A stretch of 64,000 bases of DNA. Origin: Cardiobacterium sp. Marseille-Q4385 (GTDB taxonomy: Bacteria; Pseudomonadota; Gammaproteobacteria; Cardiobacteriales; Cardiobacteriaceae). Positions within the stretch are counted from its first letter, which is position 1, and each line of letters begins with the position of its first letter. Below the pieces are notes generated by a model. That model ran no database searches. It was not told the origin of the DNA and worked only from the letters and a program-made list of their open reading frames with translations. Positions 42,449 through 52,022 of the stretch are shown here, in pieces. A program made the position numbers and the translations under genes. The DNA is taken from assembly GCF_916618745.1 (NCBI RefSeq), contig NZ_OU745373.1:1263501-1327500 (forward strand), read 5' to 3'.

Positions 42449-44311
42449 ATGCTCCTCTTTTCCCGACGCTTCCTGCCGTTCTTCATCACCCAGTTTGGCG
42501 GCGCTTTCACCGATAACCTCTACAAAAACGCGCTCTTGGTGTACCTCACCCTGCGCCTCAGCGACAGCAAAACCCTCAGCTTCTACACCAACCTGAGCAT
42601 GGCGCTCTTCATCTTTCCGATGTTCCTTTTCTCCGCCTGGTCCGGCCTGCTCGCCGACCGCTTCGAGAAGCGCTTTCTCATTGTGCGTATCAAATGGCTG
42701 GAAGTGTTCATCATGGCCGTCGGCATCGTCGCCTTCGTCTTTGACCTCATTCCGCTGATGGTCGCCGTGCTCTGCCTGCTCGGCCTGCAATCCACCTTCT
42801 TCGGACCGGTGAAATACGGCATCCTGCCGGAACGGCTGCGCGAAGAAGAACTGATGCTGGGCAACGGCCTCGTCGAAGCAGGCACCTTCCTCGCCATTCT
42901 CGGCGGCACCCTGGCGGGCGCCTCGTTGGTTGCGCGCGAATCGCTGTATCCGCTGCTGTACACGGCGATGGTCGCTGCCGTCACTATCGGGCTTATCAGT
43001 GCCTACCTCATTCCCGCCGCCCAGGGCTCAACCGACCGCAGTGCCCTGCCACCGTTCCACCCCTGGCAGCAGACCAAAACCCTGCTCGCCTACACCTACC
43101 AGCAGAAAACCATCTACCAGTGCATCCTCGCCATCTCCTGGTTCTGGCTGCTCGGCGGCGCGCTTTTGACGCAAATCCCGCAGTACGCCAAAGAAGTGCT
43201 GAACAGTGGCCCGGAAGTCACCACCTACCTGCTGGTGCTGTTCTCCGTCGGCATCGGTATCGGCTCGCTCCTCAGCAACTTCCTTGCGCGCGGGCGGATT
43301 GAGGCGGGGCTTGTCCCCGTTGGTGCCTTCATCCTCGCCGCCGGCATGGCGGGTGTCATCACCATCAGCGCCAACCCCGCTCTCAGCGAATTGCACACCT
43401 TCCGCACCTTCCTGCATGACCCGCGCTTCCTGCACACCACACTTTCCTTCTTCGCCATCGCCTTCGGCGGCGGTATCTACGCCGTGCCGCTCTACGCCAT
43501 CATCCAGCACCGCGCCGAAAGCGGCCACAAATCGCAGATGATCGCGGCGAACAACATCCTGAACGCGCTCTTCCTCGTGCTGGTGAGCGTCCTCTCCATC
43601 ATAATCCTCAGCGTCTTCGGCTGGTCGCTGCAAGCGCTCATCGCGCTCCTGCTTGGTGTGCACCTTGCCATCTCGCTCTACATCTTCACCGTCGTCCCGG
43701 AATTCATCATGCGCTGCCTCGTCATCCTCATCGTCGCTTGCTGCTACCGCCTGCGCGTACGTGGCCGCGACAACATCCCGCGCAGCGGCGCGGCCATCAT
43801 CGCCTGCAACCACATCTCCTACATGGATGCGCTCATCCTCATGGTCACCATCCGCCGTCCGCTGCGCTTCATCATGTACTACAAAATCTTCCGCATCCCC
43901 GTGTTGCGCTACATCTTCAAAAGCGCGCGCGCCATCCCCATCGCCGGACGCAGCGAAGACGCCGCGCTCTTCCGCCAATCCTTTGAAGACGTACACACGG
44001 CGCTCGCCGACGGCGACATCGTCGCCATCTTCCCCGAAGGCGAACTGACCCGCGACGGCGAAATCGGCGTGTACCGGCGCGGCATCGAAAAAATGCTGGA
44101 ACGCGACCCCGTGCCGGTCATCCCCGTCGCTATCGATAACCTCTGGGGCAGCCTCTTTTCACACGCGGGCGGACTGATGAAAGGCGGGCCGCGCAAATGG
44201 TTCGCCCGTATCGACGTCCTCATCGGTGCGCCGCTGCCGCCGGAGACCGATGCTGAAACGCTGAAAGAAAAGACGCTGGCCTTGCTGGCGCAACACAAAA
44301 CACAACCCTAA
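42449..44311 (+). CDS. Fusion of an LplT-like MFS transporter and a PlsC-type acyltransferase
   Basis: The 620-residue protein has 12 predicted transmembrane helices of the major facilitator type (about residues 1-420, opening RFLPFFITQFGGAFTDNLYKNALLVYL as in LplT). A glycerophospholipid acyltransferase domain follows, with the HX4D box NHISYMDA and the FPEGELTRDG motif. In E. coli, LplT imports lysophospholipids and Aas re-acylates them. Here the transporter and the acyltransferase are joined, and the acyl-ACP synthetase domain of Aas is lacking. It probably remodels inner-membrane phospholipids. No good ribosome-binding site is seen at the ATG. Confidence 0.85.
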   Translation: MLLFSRRFLPFFITQFGGAFTDNLYKNALLVYLTLRLSDSKTLSFYTNLSMALFIFPMFLFSAWSGLLADRFEKRFLIVRIKWLEVFIMAVGIVAFVFDLIPLMVAVLCLLGLQSTFFGPVKYGILPERLREEELMLGNGLVEAGTFLAILGGTLAGASLVARESLYPLLYTAMVAAVTIGLISAYLIPAAQGSTDRSALPPFHPWQQTKTLLAYTYQQKTIYQCILAISWFWLLGGALLTQIPQYAKEVLNSGPEVTTYLLVLFSVGIGIGSLLSNFLARGRIEAGLVPVGAFILAAGMAGVITISANPALSELHTFRTFLHDPRFLHTTLSFFAIAFGGGIYAVPLYAIIQHRAESGHKSQMIAANNILNALFLVLVSVLSIIILSVFGWSLQALIALLLGVHLAISLYIFTVVPEFIMRCLVILIVACCYRLRVRGRDNIPRSGAAIIACNHISYMDALILMVTIRRPLRFIMYYKIFRIPVLRYIFKSARAIPIAGRSEDAALFRQSFEDVHTALADGDIVAIFPEGELTRDGEIGVYRRGIEKMLERDPVPVIPVAIDNLWGSLFSHAGGLMKGGPRKWFARIDVLIGAPLPPETDAETLKEKTLALLAQHKTQP

Positions 44312-44325
44312 ACAAGGAAGCCACC

Positions 44326-45390
44326 ATGCACAAAACCCTCTGTCTTGCCCTCCTTCTCGCCGCGAGCGCCGCCCATGCCCTGAGCGACAGCGAAAAAGGA
44401 GCATTGAAGAGCGCCGCCGAACAGGCTTACCAACAGCAGGACTACGCCACCGCGCGGGAAAAATGGCAAACCCTCGCGGAGACCGGCGATGCAGACGCGC
44501 AACATATCCTCGGTTACTTCTACTACAACGGCCAAGGTGTAGCGCAAGACTACGGAAAAGCACGTGAATGGTGGGAAAAAGCCGCTGCACAGGAAAACGC
44601 TTCCGCCGCCAACAACCTCGGCCTCCTCTACAAAGAAGGACAGGGCGTCGCGCAGGACTACGACAAAGCGCGACAGTGGCTGGAAAAAGCGGCTATCCGG
44701 GGCAATGCCGCCGCACAAGGCAACCTTGCCGTCCTCTACTACGAAGGGAAAGGAGTAGCGCAGGATTACGGCAAAGCGCACGAATGGCTGGAAAAGGCTG
44801 CCGCCCAAGGCCATGCCGATGCCCAATACAATCTCGGTATCCTTTACGACAAAGGACAAGGTGTCCCACAGAATATCGGTAAAGCGCGCGAGTGGTATGA
44901 AAAAGCCGCCGCCCAAGGTGATGCCAGTGCCCAATACAACCTTGGCGTCCTTTACGATAACGGAGATGGCGTGGCGCAGGACTACGCCCAAGCGCGCGCG
45001 TGGTACGAGAAAGCGGCCGCCCAAGGGGATTTATATGCCCAATACAACCTTGGCGTCCTTTACGATAACGGAGATGGCGTGACGCAGGACTACGGTAAAG
45101 CGCGCGCGTGGTATGAAAAAGCTGCTGCCCGGGGTCATGTCAAAGCCCAATATAACCTCGCCATCCTCTATTACCAGGGCAATGGAGTGCCGCAGGACAT
45201 CAACAAAGGGCGCGAATGGCTGGAAAAAGCCGCCGCCCAAGGCCATGCCCGGGCACAATACCAGCTCGGTGTCCTGTATCGGGACGGACAAGGAGTACCG
45301 CAGGACTATGTCAAAGCGCGGGCGTGGTTTGAAAAAGCCGCCGCTCAAAATGATGCTCGGGCGCTATTTAATCTAGGGGCTCTCTACTAA
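44326..45390 (+). CDS. Sel1-repeat exported protein, truncated by a nonsense codon
   Basis: A signal peptide (LCLALLLAASAAHAL) precedes eight or so Sel1-like repeats of 36 residues (for example AQYNLGVLYDNGDGVAQDYAQARAWYEKAAAQGD). Such proteins are periplasmic or secreted scaffolds for protein interaction. The frame stops at TAA 45388-45390, right after the conserved ALFNLGALY of a repeat. The next 37 codons in the same frame continue the repeat (SGIDVPKDIDKAREYF, then AQAAAQGDEAAKEALQKLGK) to a second TAA at 45499-45501. The internal stop is therefore a point mutation; the original protein was about 392 residues. Confidence 0.88.
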   Translation: MHKTLCLALLLAASAAHALSDSEKGALKSAAEQAYQQQDYATAREKWQTLAETGDADAQHILGYFYYNGQGVAQDYGKAREWWEKAAAQENASAANNLGLLYKEGQGVAQDYDKARQWLEKAAIRGNAAAQGNLAVLYYEGKGVAQDYGKAHEWLEKAAAQGHADAQYNLGILYDKGQGVPQNIGKAREWYEKAAAQGDASAQYNLGVLYDNGDGVAQDYAQARAWYEKAAAQGDLYAQYNLGVLYDNGDGVTQDYGKARAWYEKAAARGHVKAQYNLAILYYQGNGVPQDINKGREWLEKAAAQGHARAQYQLGVLYRDGQGVPQDYVKARAWFEKAAAQNDARALFNLGALY

Positions 45391-45501
45391 AGCGGCATAG
45401 ATGTGCCGAAAGACATCGACAAAGCCCGCGAATACTTCGCACAAGCCGCCGCTCAGGGCGACGAAGCGGCCAAAGAAGCCTTGCAGAAACTCGGCAAATA
45501 A
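45391..45501 (+). pseudogene. Severed 3' end of the Sel1-repeat gene
   Basis: In-frame continuation of the preceding gene past its stop codon, encoding the rest of the last repeat and a natural C-terminus (LQKLGK). Confidence 0.85.
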
Positions 45502-45541
45502 AACAGCGGCACGTCATAAATCCGCACCGCGAAAGCCCGGC

Positions 45542-45567
45542 AACCACGCCGTTTGGCGGGGTTTTCT
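45542..45567 (+). terminator. Possible terminator after the Sel1 gene
   Basis: AACC..GCC, loop GTTT, GGC..GGTT followed by TTTTC; the stem has mismatches. Confidence 0.45.
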
Positions 45568-45656
45568 TATCTGCAAAAATGGCACGGTTGACCCGCCTGT
45601 CGCCTTCCCCGTAGCATCCCTGCCACTCACTCACCCACCCACATCCGGAGCCGTCC

Positions 45657-46541
45657 ATGAATGCCCACCAACTCGGCGCCTGCCTTTACGTCCCCGCGAC
45701 CCATCCGCAGCTAGCCGCCATCGCGCGCGGCGAAAAACTGCCCGGTGTGCGCTCGCTCATCTACTGCACCGAAGACAGCGTAGCTGCACGCGACCTGCCG
45801 CAGGCGCTAGCCAACCTCGCTGCTGCGCTGGCCGCCACGCCGGACGACTGCCCGCGTCACCGCTTCATCCGCCTGCGCGATGCCGGCGTGATGCGGCAGG
45901 TGTTGACCATGCCGCATATCGAGCGCATCCACGGCTTCGTCCTGCCGAAAATCACCGCTGCCAGCCTCAGCGATTACCGCGACCTGCGCGGCACGGCTTT
46001 CCGCCTGATGCCGACCCTGGAAACACAGGAAACCTACCGGGAGAACGAAGTGCTACGCCTGCTGGATACCTTCGACCGCGACGGCTGGCGCGCGCACATC
46101 CTCTGCCTGCGTATCGGCGGCAACGACCTGTTGAGCCAGTTGCACCTGCGCCGCCCGCCGGATGTCACCCTCTACGCCACCCCGCTTGGCACATTGATTG
46201 ACCGCTTGGTCGGCCTCTGCAAACCGGCAGGCTACCTCCTCTCCGCTCCTGTCTTCGAATACCTCGACCGCCCCGACCTCCTCGCGCAGGAAGTGCGGGA
46301 AGACCTGCGCCACGGTCTCACCGGCAAAAGCGCCATACATCCCACGCAGGTGGCGGTGATTGAGCGGGAATATCGCGTCAGCCAGGAAGAACGCGACCTC
46401 GCGCAGCAAATTCTTGCCAGCGAAGAAGCCGTATTCCGCGCCGGCGGAGCGATGCAGGAAACCGCCGTGCACCGCAACTGGGCGCAGGCGACGCTGCACC
46501 GTGCGGCGGCGTTTCCCGCCGCAGCGGAGGATGGGGTGTGA
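45657..46541 (+). CDS. HpcH/HpaI aldolase/citrate lyase-like protein
   Basis: The 294-residue protein is a TIM-barrel C-C bond lyase of the CitE-like group: GACLYVPATHPQLAAIARGEKLPG, CTEDSVAARDLPQAL (the acidic metal-site region), GFVLPKITAASL, LRIGGNDLLSQLHL and GLTGKSAIHPTQVAVIE. The sequence pattern matches the variant found in tellurium-resistance (ter-linked) biosynthetic clusters more than true citrate lyase beta, but no ter genes are present here. It probably acts on a CoA or free acid in the cytoplasm; the reaction is unknown. GGAG lies before the ATG. Confidence 0.8.
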   Translation: MNAHQLGACLYVPATHPQLAAIARGEKLPGVRSLIYCTEDSVAARDLPQALANLAAALAATPDDCPRHRFIRLRDAGVMRQVLTMPHIERIHGFVLPKITAASLSDYRDLRGTAFRLMPTLETQETYRENEVLRLLDTFDRDGWRAHILCLRIGGNDLLSQLHLRRPPDVTLYATPLGTLIDRLVGLCKPAGYLLSAPVFEYLDRPDLLAQEVREDLRHGLTGKSAIHPTQVAVIEREYRVSQEERDLAQQILASEEAVFRAGGAMQETAVHRNWAQATLHRAAAFPAAAEDGV

Positions 46542-46712
46542 ACATGATGACGGTTGCGTGGATGGATGCCGCGTTTCGCGTGAAATTCGTAGGAAAAACG
46601 GTGTCACGGCAGCTATCCCGCTGACGCGCGCCAGTCTGCAAGAGATTGTCGTTTTAATAGGGATGACACAGGGCGGCGCAACGCCGTTACGGTTTTTGAG
46701 AAGTTTGACTAT

Positions 46713-46740
46713 AAAAAACGCCCACCGATGGTGGGCGTTT
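46713..46740 (-). terminator. Rho-independent terminator of the RTX gene
   Basis: Arms AAACGCCCACC and GGTGGGCGTTT with a 3-base loop; a T run follows on the minus strand. Confidence 0.88.
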
Positions 46741-46754
46741 GTCTTTGCCGTGCC

Positions 46755-49700
46755 TTACGGCATTTGCAATGGGTTGATGAGAAGAGGCGGGGTTAGCAGG
46801 TTGCTGCTATGGGGCTCAATCTGCGCAGGAGCCGCCTGAGCGCCGGTAAATGCCGCCATTGCGTTAATCAGCTGCTGTGCCTGTACCGCACTGCGCGCAT
46901 CCAGACCGGATTGCCGCCGGATATCGTCAAGCGAGATCGTCTTGTCGGCAAAGGCAAAACGCTCGATACGGCTGCTGCCATCGGCAGCGAAATAATCACG
47001 GATACGCAGTGAATCTTCGCCGTTGTAGCCGTAGAGCAGCAGGTCTTGCGCCTCCTGACGGAATTGCACCTCGGCCAGGCGGATATCTTCCAGTTGCAAG
47101 GTGTCGTTATCCGTATCGTTGCCCCGGTCGTGGATGACATCCTGTCCGTGTCCTTTGCTGACGCGGTAAGTATCATCCCCTGCGCCGCCACTTTGGTAGT
47201 CGTTGCCGGCACCGCCGATGAGCACATCGTCGCCGTTCTGACCGAAGAGAATGTCATCCCCCTCGCCGGCATAGAGCGTGTCTTCACCGTCGCCACCCTG
47301 CAATTCATCATTGCCGGCTTCGCCGAAGAGGATGTCATTGCCCTCATTGCCAAAGAGACGGTCATTGCCCAGGCTGCCGTAGAGTTCATCCTCGCCCGCG
47401 CCGCCGACAAGAGCGTCATCTCCGGCATCGCCGAAGAGTTTGTCGTTGCCGTTCTGGCCGAAGAGGATATCGTCGCCGTTGCCGCCGTAGAGTTCGTCTT
47501 CACCGTCGCCACCCTGCAATTCATCATTGCCCTCATCGCCGTAGAGCTTGTCATTGCCTTCATTGCCGAAGAGATGGTCGTCGCCGTGGCCGCCGAAGAG
47601 CTCGTCTTCGCCCGCGCCACCGACCATTTTGTCGTTGCCGTTGTCGCCAAAGAGTTTGTCGTTGCCGTTCTGGCCGAAGAGGATATCGTCGCCGTTGCCG
47701 CCGTAGAGTTCGTCTTCACCGTCGCCGCCCTGCAATTCATCATTGCCTTCGTCGCCGTAGAGCTTGTCATTGCCGTTCCGGCCAAAGACGAGATCATTAC
47801 CCGCGCCGGCAAAGATTTGATCATCGCCGTTACCGCCGAGGAGCGTGTCGTCCCCGTTCGTGCCATACAGCGTGCGGCCCGCTTCGGGTTCTACTGGTTG
47901 CGGGTCAACGGGATTCGGGTCAACGGGTTTCGGGTCAACGGGTTTCGGGTCAACGGGTTTCGGGTCAACGGTCTTCGGGTCAACGGGTTTCGGGTCGACG
48001 GGCTTCGGGTCGCCGGGTTTCGGGTCAACGGGTTTCGGGTCAACGGGTTTCGGGTCAACGGGTTTCGGGTCAACGGGTTTCGGGTCAACGGGTTTCGGGT
48101 CAACGGGTTTCGGGTCAACGGGTTTCGGGTCAACGGGTTTCGGGTCAACGGGTTTCGGGTCAACGGGTTTCGGGTCAACGGGTTTCGGGTCAACGGGTTT
48201 CGGGTCAACGGGTTTCGGGTCAACGGGTTTCGGGTCAACGGGTTTCGGGTCAACGGGTTTCGGGTCAACGGGTTTCGGGTCAACGGGTTTCGGGTCAACG
48301 GGTTTCGGGTCAACGGGTTTCGGGTCAACGGGTTTCGGGTCAACGGGTTTCGGGTCAACGGGTTTCGGGTCAACGGGTTTCGGGTCAACGGGTTTCGGGT
48401 CAACGGGATTCGGGTCAACGGGTTTCGGATTCACCGGATCGTCACTGCTGCTATCGGCCAGATTTATCCCGTAGAGACCATTGGCAAAAACGGGGATGCT
48501 GATGATGCCGGGTTTGTCAGCGTAGGTAATCTGCGCGCGGTCGCCATACCACGCCAGTTTCCAGCCCTGACCGCTGTCCCAGTGGTGCTCGTCAACCTTG
48601 CGCCAGGTCAAATTGGCGGCACGGCTGCTGTCCAGATAGATGTGATCAGTCTTGCCGTCGTCGTCCACAGTATCCGTGGTGTTTTCGTCCAGCTCGCTGC
48701 TTGTAAAGTAGTAATCGTCGCTGTCGGCACCACCGCGAAGGATGTCACTGCCTGCGCCACCTATCAGCTTGTCCTTGCCGATGCCGCCATAAAGCGTGTC
48801 GTTGCCAGCATCGCCATAGAGGGTATCGTCATTATCAGCCCCTTCAGCAGGCGCAATATCGCCGCTGCCCGCATGGCCGTTGTCGTCGCCCCAGAGGATA
48901 TCGTCCCCCTCGCCACCATGCAGGGTGTCGCCGCCGTCCTGACCGATGATGAGGTCATCCCCATCGCCGCCGTAGAGGAAATCCTGGGCGCCACCGCTGG
49001 CGGCGCGGTGTTCCTCCTTGTCCTGATGCTTGAACGGGGCGTGAATCTCGTAGTCGCCCTCGACACGCAGAATACTGATCGTCCAGATGGCACGATCTGA
49101 AGGTAGATTGGCAGTATTCTGATTGCCGGACAACTCCCAGCCGTTACTGCTAAAAGTGTGATCCCAAGTGGGATAACGGGCCATCCCTTTCTCTATCTCG
49201 GGGGTGATGATGGTCGTGCCGCCGGGCCCATATGAAGGCTTGTATCTCACCGTGACATCTTCCGCCGTGCCATGGAATGTCCGTTTCATCTGCACATCGG
49301 CACGCATTACGCCATCGCCGAGGATGACGTCGTTACCGGCACCGCCACGAATCGTATCGCTGCCTTCACCGCCTTGCAGAAAATCCTGGCTGGCGCTGCC
49401 GAAAACCTGGTCATTTCCTTCACCGCCAAGCACCCAGTCGCCTTGCTCTGTGCTGGCAGTATTATCCAAATGGCTCTCTTGCTTATTGGCATAGAGCACA
49501 TCATCCCCGGCCATGCCGTTGATAAAGTCCCCGCCGCCGCCGCCGATGATGACATCACCGTCCTTCGCCTTCTTCTCGGCATCGCGCCACTCCTTGCTCG
49601 GCAACACAAACGGACTGCCGTTCAGAAGATCGGCATCATCGCCGCCATCAATCCAGTCGCGTTCATAACTGCCGAAGACAGAATCATTGCCTGCGCCGGT

Positions 49701-52007
49701 CTGTGCGATCAGGGCATAACCCGATTTACCCGCTTTTAGCGCGCCAGCCTGGATACTGTCGCGTGTCTTGGTGCCCACGACGCGAAAACTGCCGGAGGCA
49801 TTGAAAGCAAACACATTCTCCTTGCCGGCAACACCGCTGACGACGGGCGTATCCCCCGCCTCGGGTGGCGTCGTCGGCACAGCGGGTTGCGGTGGCGTTT
49901 CATCCTCTTCGATAAAGAGCCCCAAGTCCCCGTTCTTCCAGTGGTGAATATCGGCAAAAGCCTTGTAGCTGCCGTCCTTCAGCACGGAAATCTCCCAGCG
50001 GTCATTCATCAAATTGCGGAAACTGAAGCGCTTGTCATCCGTGTAATAGCCGCCGCGCGGCTTGAACACCAGCTTGTGATAAGCCGTGCCGTCCACCTGC
50101 AGCAAACCCTTGCCGTCGGCATCAAAAACCGTGCTCTTATCGTTGTAGCTGCTGGCGAACACATACGTATCCTGCCCCAAGCCGCCTTCCAGATAATCCT
50201 TGCCGCCCTTGCCGTCGAGCACATCATCCTGATTGCCGCCGTACAAATGATCCTTATCCGTGCCGCCGCCTAGCGCATTACGCTCGTTCGGCTTGCCGAA
50301 TACGACACGGTTGAGATCCTGCCTCGGCTTGTCCTGTCCGGCGGAAACCTTCCAGCTCTCCGCATCGCTGACAAAAGGATGGGAGCCGAGATCAACATAC
50401 GACCACTCCCCACGCGCGACATCGCTCACCTGCGCCGCCGTCAGCGCCTTCTGTCCATTCTTCAAATAGCGCGCCTGCAATAGCAGCATCGTCGCGCGAT
50501 CGCGCAGATAAGGCGCAGTCATCCCCTGCGGATGCTGCGCATCCCAAAGCGCCAGCGAACCGTCCGCATTATCGGCGGACACATCGGCACCGGCAGCGAT
50601 CACGGGCGCCAGATGTCGCAGGGCATAGCGGTAAGCCATATCCCCCTGCGCCTGCTGCACCAGCTCATCCACAGCCATCTCGCTATCGCGCAGCATGACC
50701 TTCTTCTCCGCCAAAGCGGTGGGAATCTGCGCGGCGCCGCCATCCTTGCCGAAGACCTGCCCACCCAGATGATCAAACAGTGCCTGCTGCCGCGCAGCAT
50801 CAAGAGAATGCGTGAGCTGCCGCAAACCCTGCGGGAACGCCTCGCCGTACAGACCGGTGGAAACCGCGTTTGCCAGCCCTGCCGCCCGGCTCACTTCCGG
50901 CGCAAAACCATAGCGGTCTGCGCCGAGAATGGCGGCAAACAGCGGCGTGAACGTCGCGCGGCTTTGCACTGTTTCGCTGTCCATATCCATCGCCCAGCCC
51001 ATCCACGCCGCCTTGGCCTTGCCGGCATCGGCGGCATCCTTCACCGCCCGCGTCGCTGTGGCGGCAAAATCGATCAGCCCGCCCATGACCCCGGCCTTGC
51101 GCAGAAGCCTGAGCGTGCTGTCGGCAAAAGCATAATGATTCGTGCCGAATTCCCCCTTGCCCTTATCGTATTGATGACGGTTATAAAGAATTTCCTCGGG
51201 AATATCCCGCCCATATCCCTGCACCAATTTGCCGTAGTTCTCCGCCGTAATTTCTGTATAGACAAAGCTATTGGCAAAATCCCTGACGGTTTCATCAAGC
51301 GTGCCCTTATTGGCAAAATCAGCATTCGGTGACAGGGTCAGGCGGGTATGCTTGCTGCCCGAAAGCAGCATGATATTTCTCAATGCCTGTTTCTTACCAG
51401 TAACATCGGCATCATGATAAATATTGCGCAAAGTATCGGCAGAAATGCCATTGACCGATGTTAGGCTATTATTCTGCGTGATACCGTCAATTAAAGTGGG
51501 TATTTCCGTTTGCAGCAGGACTGAATCCGGACGCGGCCTGACGGTCATAATCCGTACCGCCTTTGTGGTAGCCTCGGCAAAGCGCTTGGAAGTCTTTGCC
51601 CATAGTCCCTCAGTACCATCAAACATAAAGGCCGTCTTCTGTTTGCCAAGCTCGCTTTCATAAGGTAAATTATTGTATTTATTTATAATTTGTTTTTCGT
51701 TTTCTCCTTGAATAGCTAGGGAAACAGCCACTAAATATTTAAAGTCATTATTATCCAATGTTTTTGCAGCAATGGTTTTATCAATTACCCTGATATTTTT
51801 GTCTTTTGCCATTGCCTTTGATACATCAGCCGTGCCTATTACGGCATTATTATGATTAATACTACCGGCATACAAAACGGTAGTGTCGCCCTTGGCATCA
51901 ATAGACAATTGCCGGATAAAACTGGCTAAACGATGTCGCAATTTCTCACCTTGCAACCCGGAGCGTTTAATATTTTCCAGTTTTTGTGTGATGTCATCGC
52001 TGTTCAT
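46755..52007 (-). CDS. Large RTX calcium-binding exoprotein with a VDPKP repeat tract
   Basis: The 1750-residue protein has an unassigned N-terminal region (about 1-575), a first set of RTX nonapeptides of GGxGxD type (about 580-1140, with a spacer at 690-760), a tract of 35 five-residue repeats (about 1196-1370, VDPKP), a second RTX block (about 1380-1640, GNDELQGGDGEDELYGGNGDD) and the conserved C-terminal segment RIRDYFAADG typical of type I secreted RTX proteins. RTX repeats fold on binding calcium outside the cell. No HlyB/HlyD/TolC genes or activating acyltransferase are in the window. The small paralogous genes upstream are co-directional. N-terminal activity is unknown. Confidence 0.85.
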   Translation of the reverse strand: MNSDDITQKLENIKRSGLQGEKLRHRLASFIRQLSIDAKGDTTVLYAGSINHNNAVIGTADVSKAMAKDKNIRVIDKTIAAKTLDNNDFKYLVAVSLAIQGENEKQIINKYNNLPYESELGKQKTAFMFDGTEGLWAKTSKRFAEATTKAVRIMTVRPRPDSVLLQTEIPTLIDGITQNNSLTSVNGISADTLRNIYHDADVTGKKQALRNIMLLSGSKHTRLTLSPNADFANKGTLDETVRDFANSFVYTEITAENYGKLVQGYGRDIPEEILYNRHQYDKGKGEFGTNHYAFADSTLRLLRKAGVMGGLIDFAATATRAVKDAADAGKAKAAWMGWAMDMDSETVQSRATFTPLFAAILGADRYGFAPEVSRAAGLANAVSTGLYGEAFPQGLRQLTHSLDAARQQALFDHLGGQVFGKDGGAAQIPTALAEKKVMLRDSEMAVDELVQQAQGDMAYRYALRHLAPVIAAGADVSADNADGSLALWDAQHPQGMTAPYLRDRATMLLLQARYLKNGQKALTAAQVSDVARGEWSYVDLGSHPFVSDAESWKVSAGQDKPRQDLNRVVFGKPNERNALGGGTDKDHLYGGNQDDVLDGKGGKDYLEGGLGQDTYVFASSYNDKSTVFDADGKGLLQVDGTAYHKLVFKPRGGYYTDDKRFSFRNLMNDRWEISVLKDGSYKAFADIHHWKNGDLGLFIEEDETPPQPAVPTTPPEAGDTPVVSGVAGKENVFAFNASGSFRVVGTKTRDSIQAGALKAGKSGYALIAQTGAGNDSVFGSYERDWIDGGDDADLLNGSPFVLPSKEWRDAEKKAKDGDVIIGGGGGDFINGMAGDDVLYANKQESHLDNTASTEQGDWVLGGEGNDQVFGSASQDFLQGGEGSDTIRGGAGNDVILGDGVMRADVQMKRTFHGTAEDVTVRYKPSYGPGGTTIITPEIEKGMARYPTWDHTFSSNGWELSGNQNTANLPSDRAIWTISILRVEGDYEIHAPFKHQDKEEHRAASGGAQDFLYGGDGDDLIIGQDGGDTLHGGEGDDILWGDDNGHAGSGDIAPAEGADNDDTLYGDAGNDTLYGGIGKDKLIGGAGSDILRGGADSDDYYFTSSELDENTTDTVDDDGKTDHIYLDSSRAANLTWRKVDEHHWDSGQGWKLAWYGDRAQITYADKPGIISIPVFANGLYGINLADSSSDDPVNPKPVDPNPVDPKPVDPKPVDPKPVDPKPVDPKPVDPKPVDPKPVDPKPVDPKPVDPKPVDPKPVDPKPVDPKPVDPKPVDPKPVDPKPVDPKPVDPKPVDPKPVDPKPVDPKPVDPKPVDPKPVDPKPVDPKPVDPKPGDPKPVDPKPVDPKTVDPKPVDPKPVDPKPVDPNPVDPQPVEPEAGRTLYGTNGDDTLLGGNGDDQIFAGAGNDLVFGRNGNDKLYGDEGNDELQGGDGEDELYGGNGDDILFGQNGNDKLFGDNGNDKMVGGAGEDELFGGHGDDHLFGNEGNDKLYGDEGNDELQGGDGEDELYGGNGDDILFGQNGNDKLFGDAGDDALVGGAGEDELYGSLGNDRLFGNEGNDILFGEAGNDELQGGDGEDTLYAGEGDDILFGQNGDDVLIGGAGNDYQSGGAGDDTYRVSKGHGQDVIHDRGNDTDNDTLQLEDIRLAEVQFRQEAQDLLLYGYNGEDSLRIRDYFAADGSSRIERFAFADKTISLDDIRRQSGLDARSAVQAQQLINAMAAFTGAQAAPAQIEPHSSNLLTPPLLINPLQMP
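47896..48420 (-). repeat. Tandem repeat of 35 x 15 bp inside the RTX gene
   Basis: The plus-strand unit GGTTTCGGGTCAACG is repeated 35 times with few variants (for example at 47911, 47971 and 48001), encoding VDPKP on the minus strand. Unit length is a multiple of three, so slippage changes length but keeps the frame. The unit has no stop codon in several other frames, which creates long spurious open frames on both strands. Confidence 0.93.
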
Positions 52008-52022
52008 TACGCACCTCGATAT

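Noticed and set aside
47046..49100. Long plus-strand open frame (684 codons) rich in FRVNG, and a minus-strand frame of LTRNP repeats
   Set aside because: Both are shadows of the RTX gene. The 15-bp unit lacks stop codons in other frames, so long open frames arise without coding meaning.
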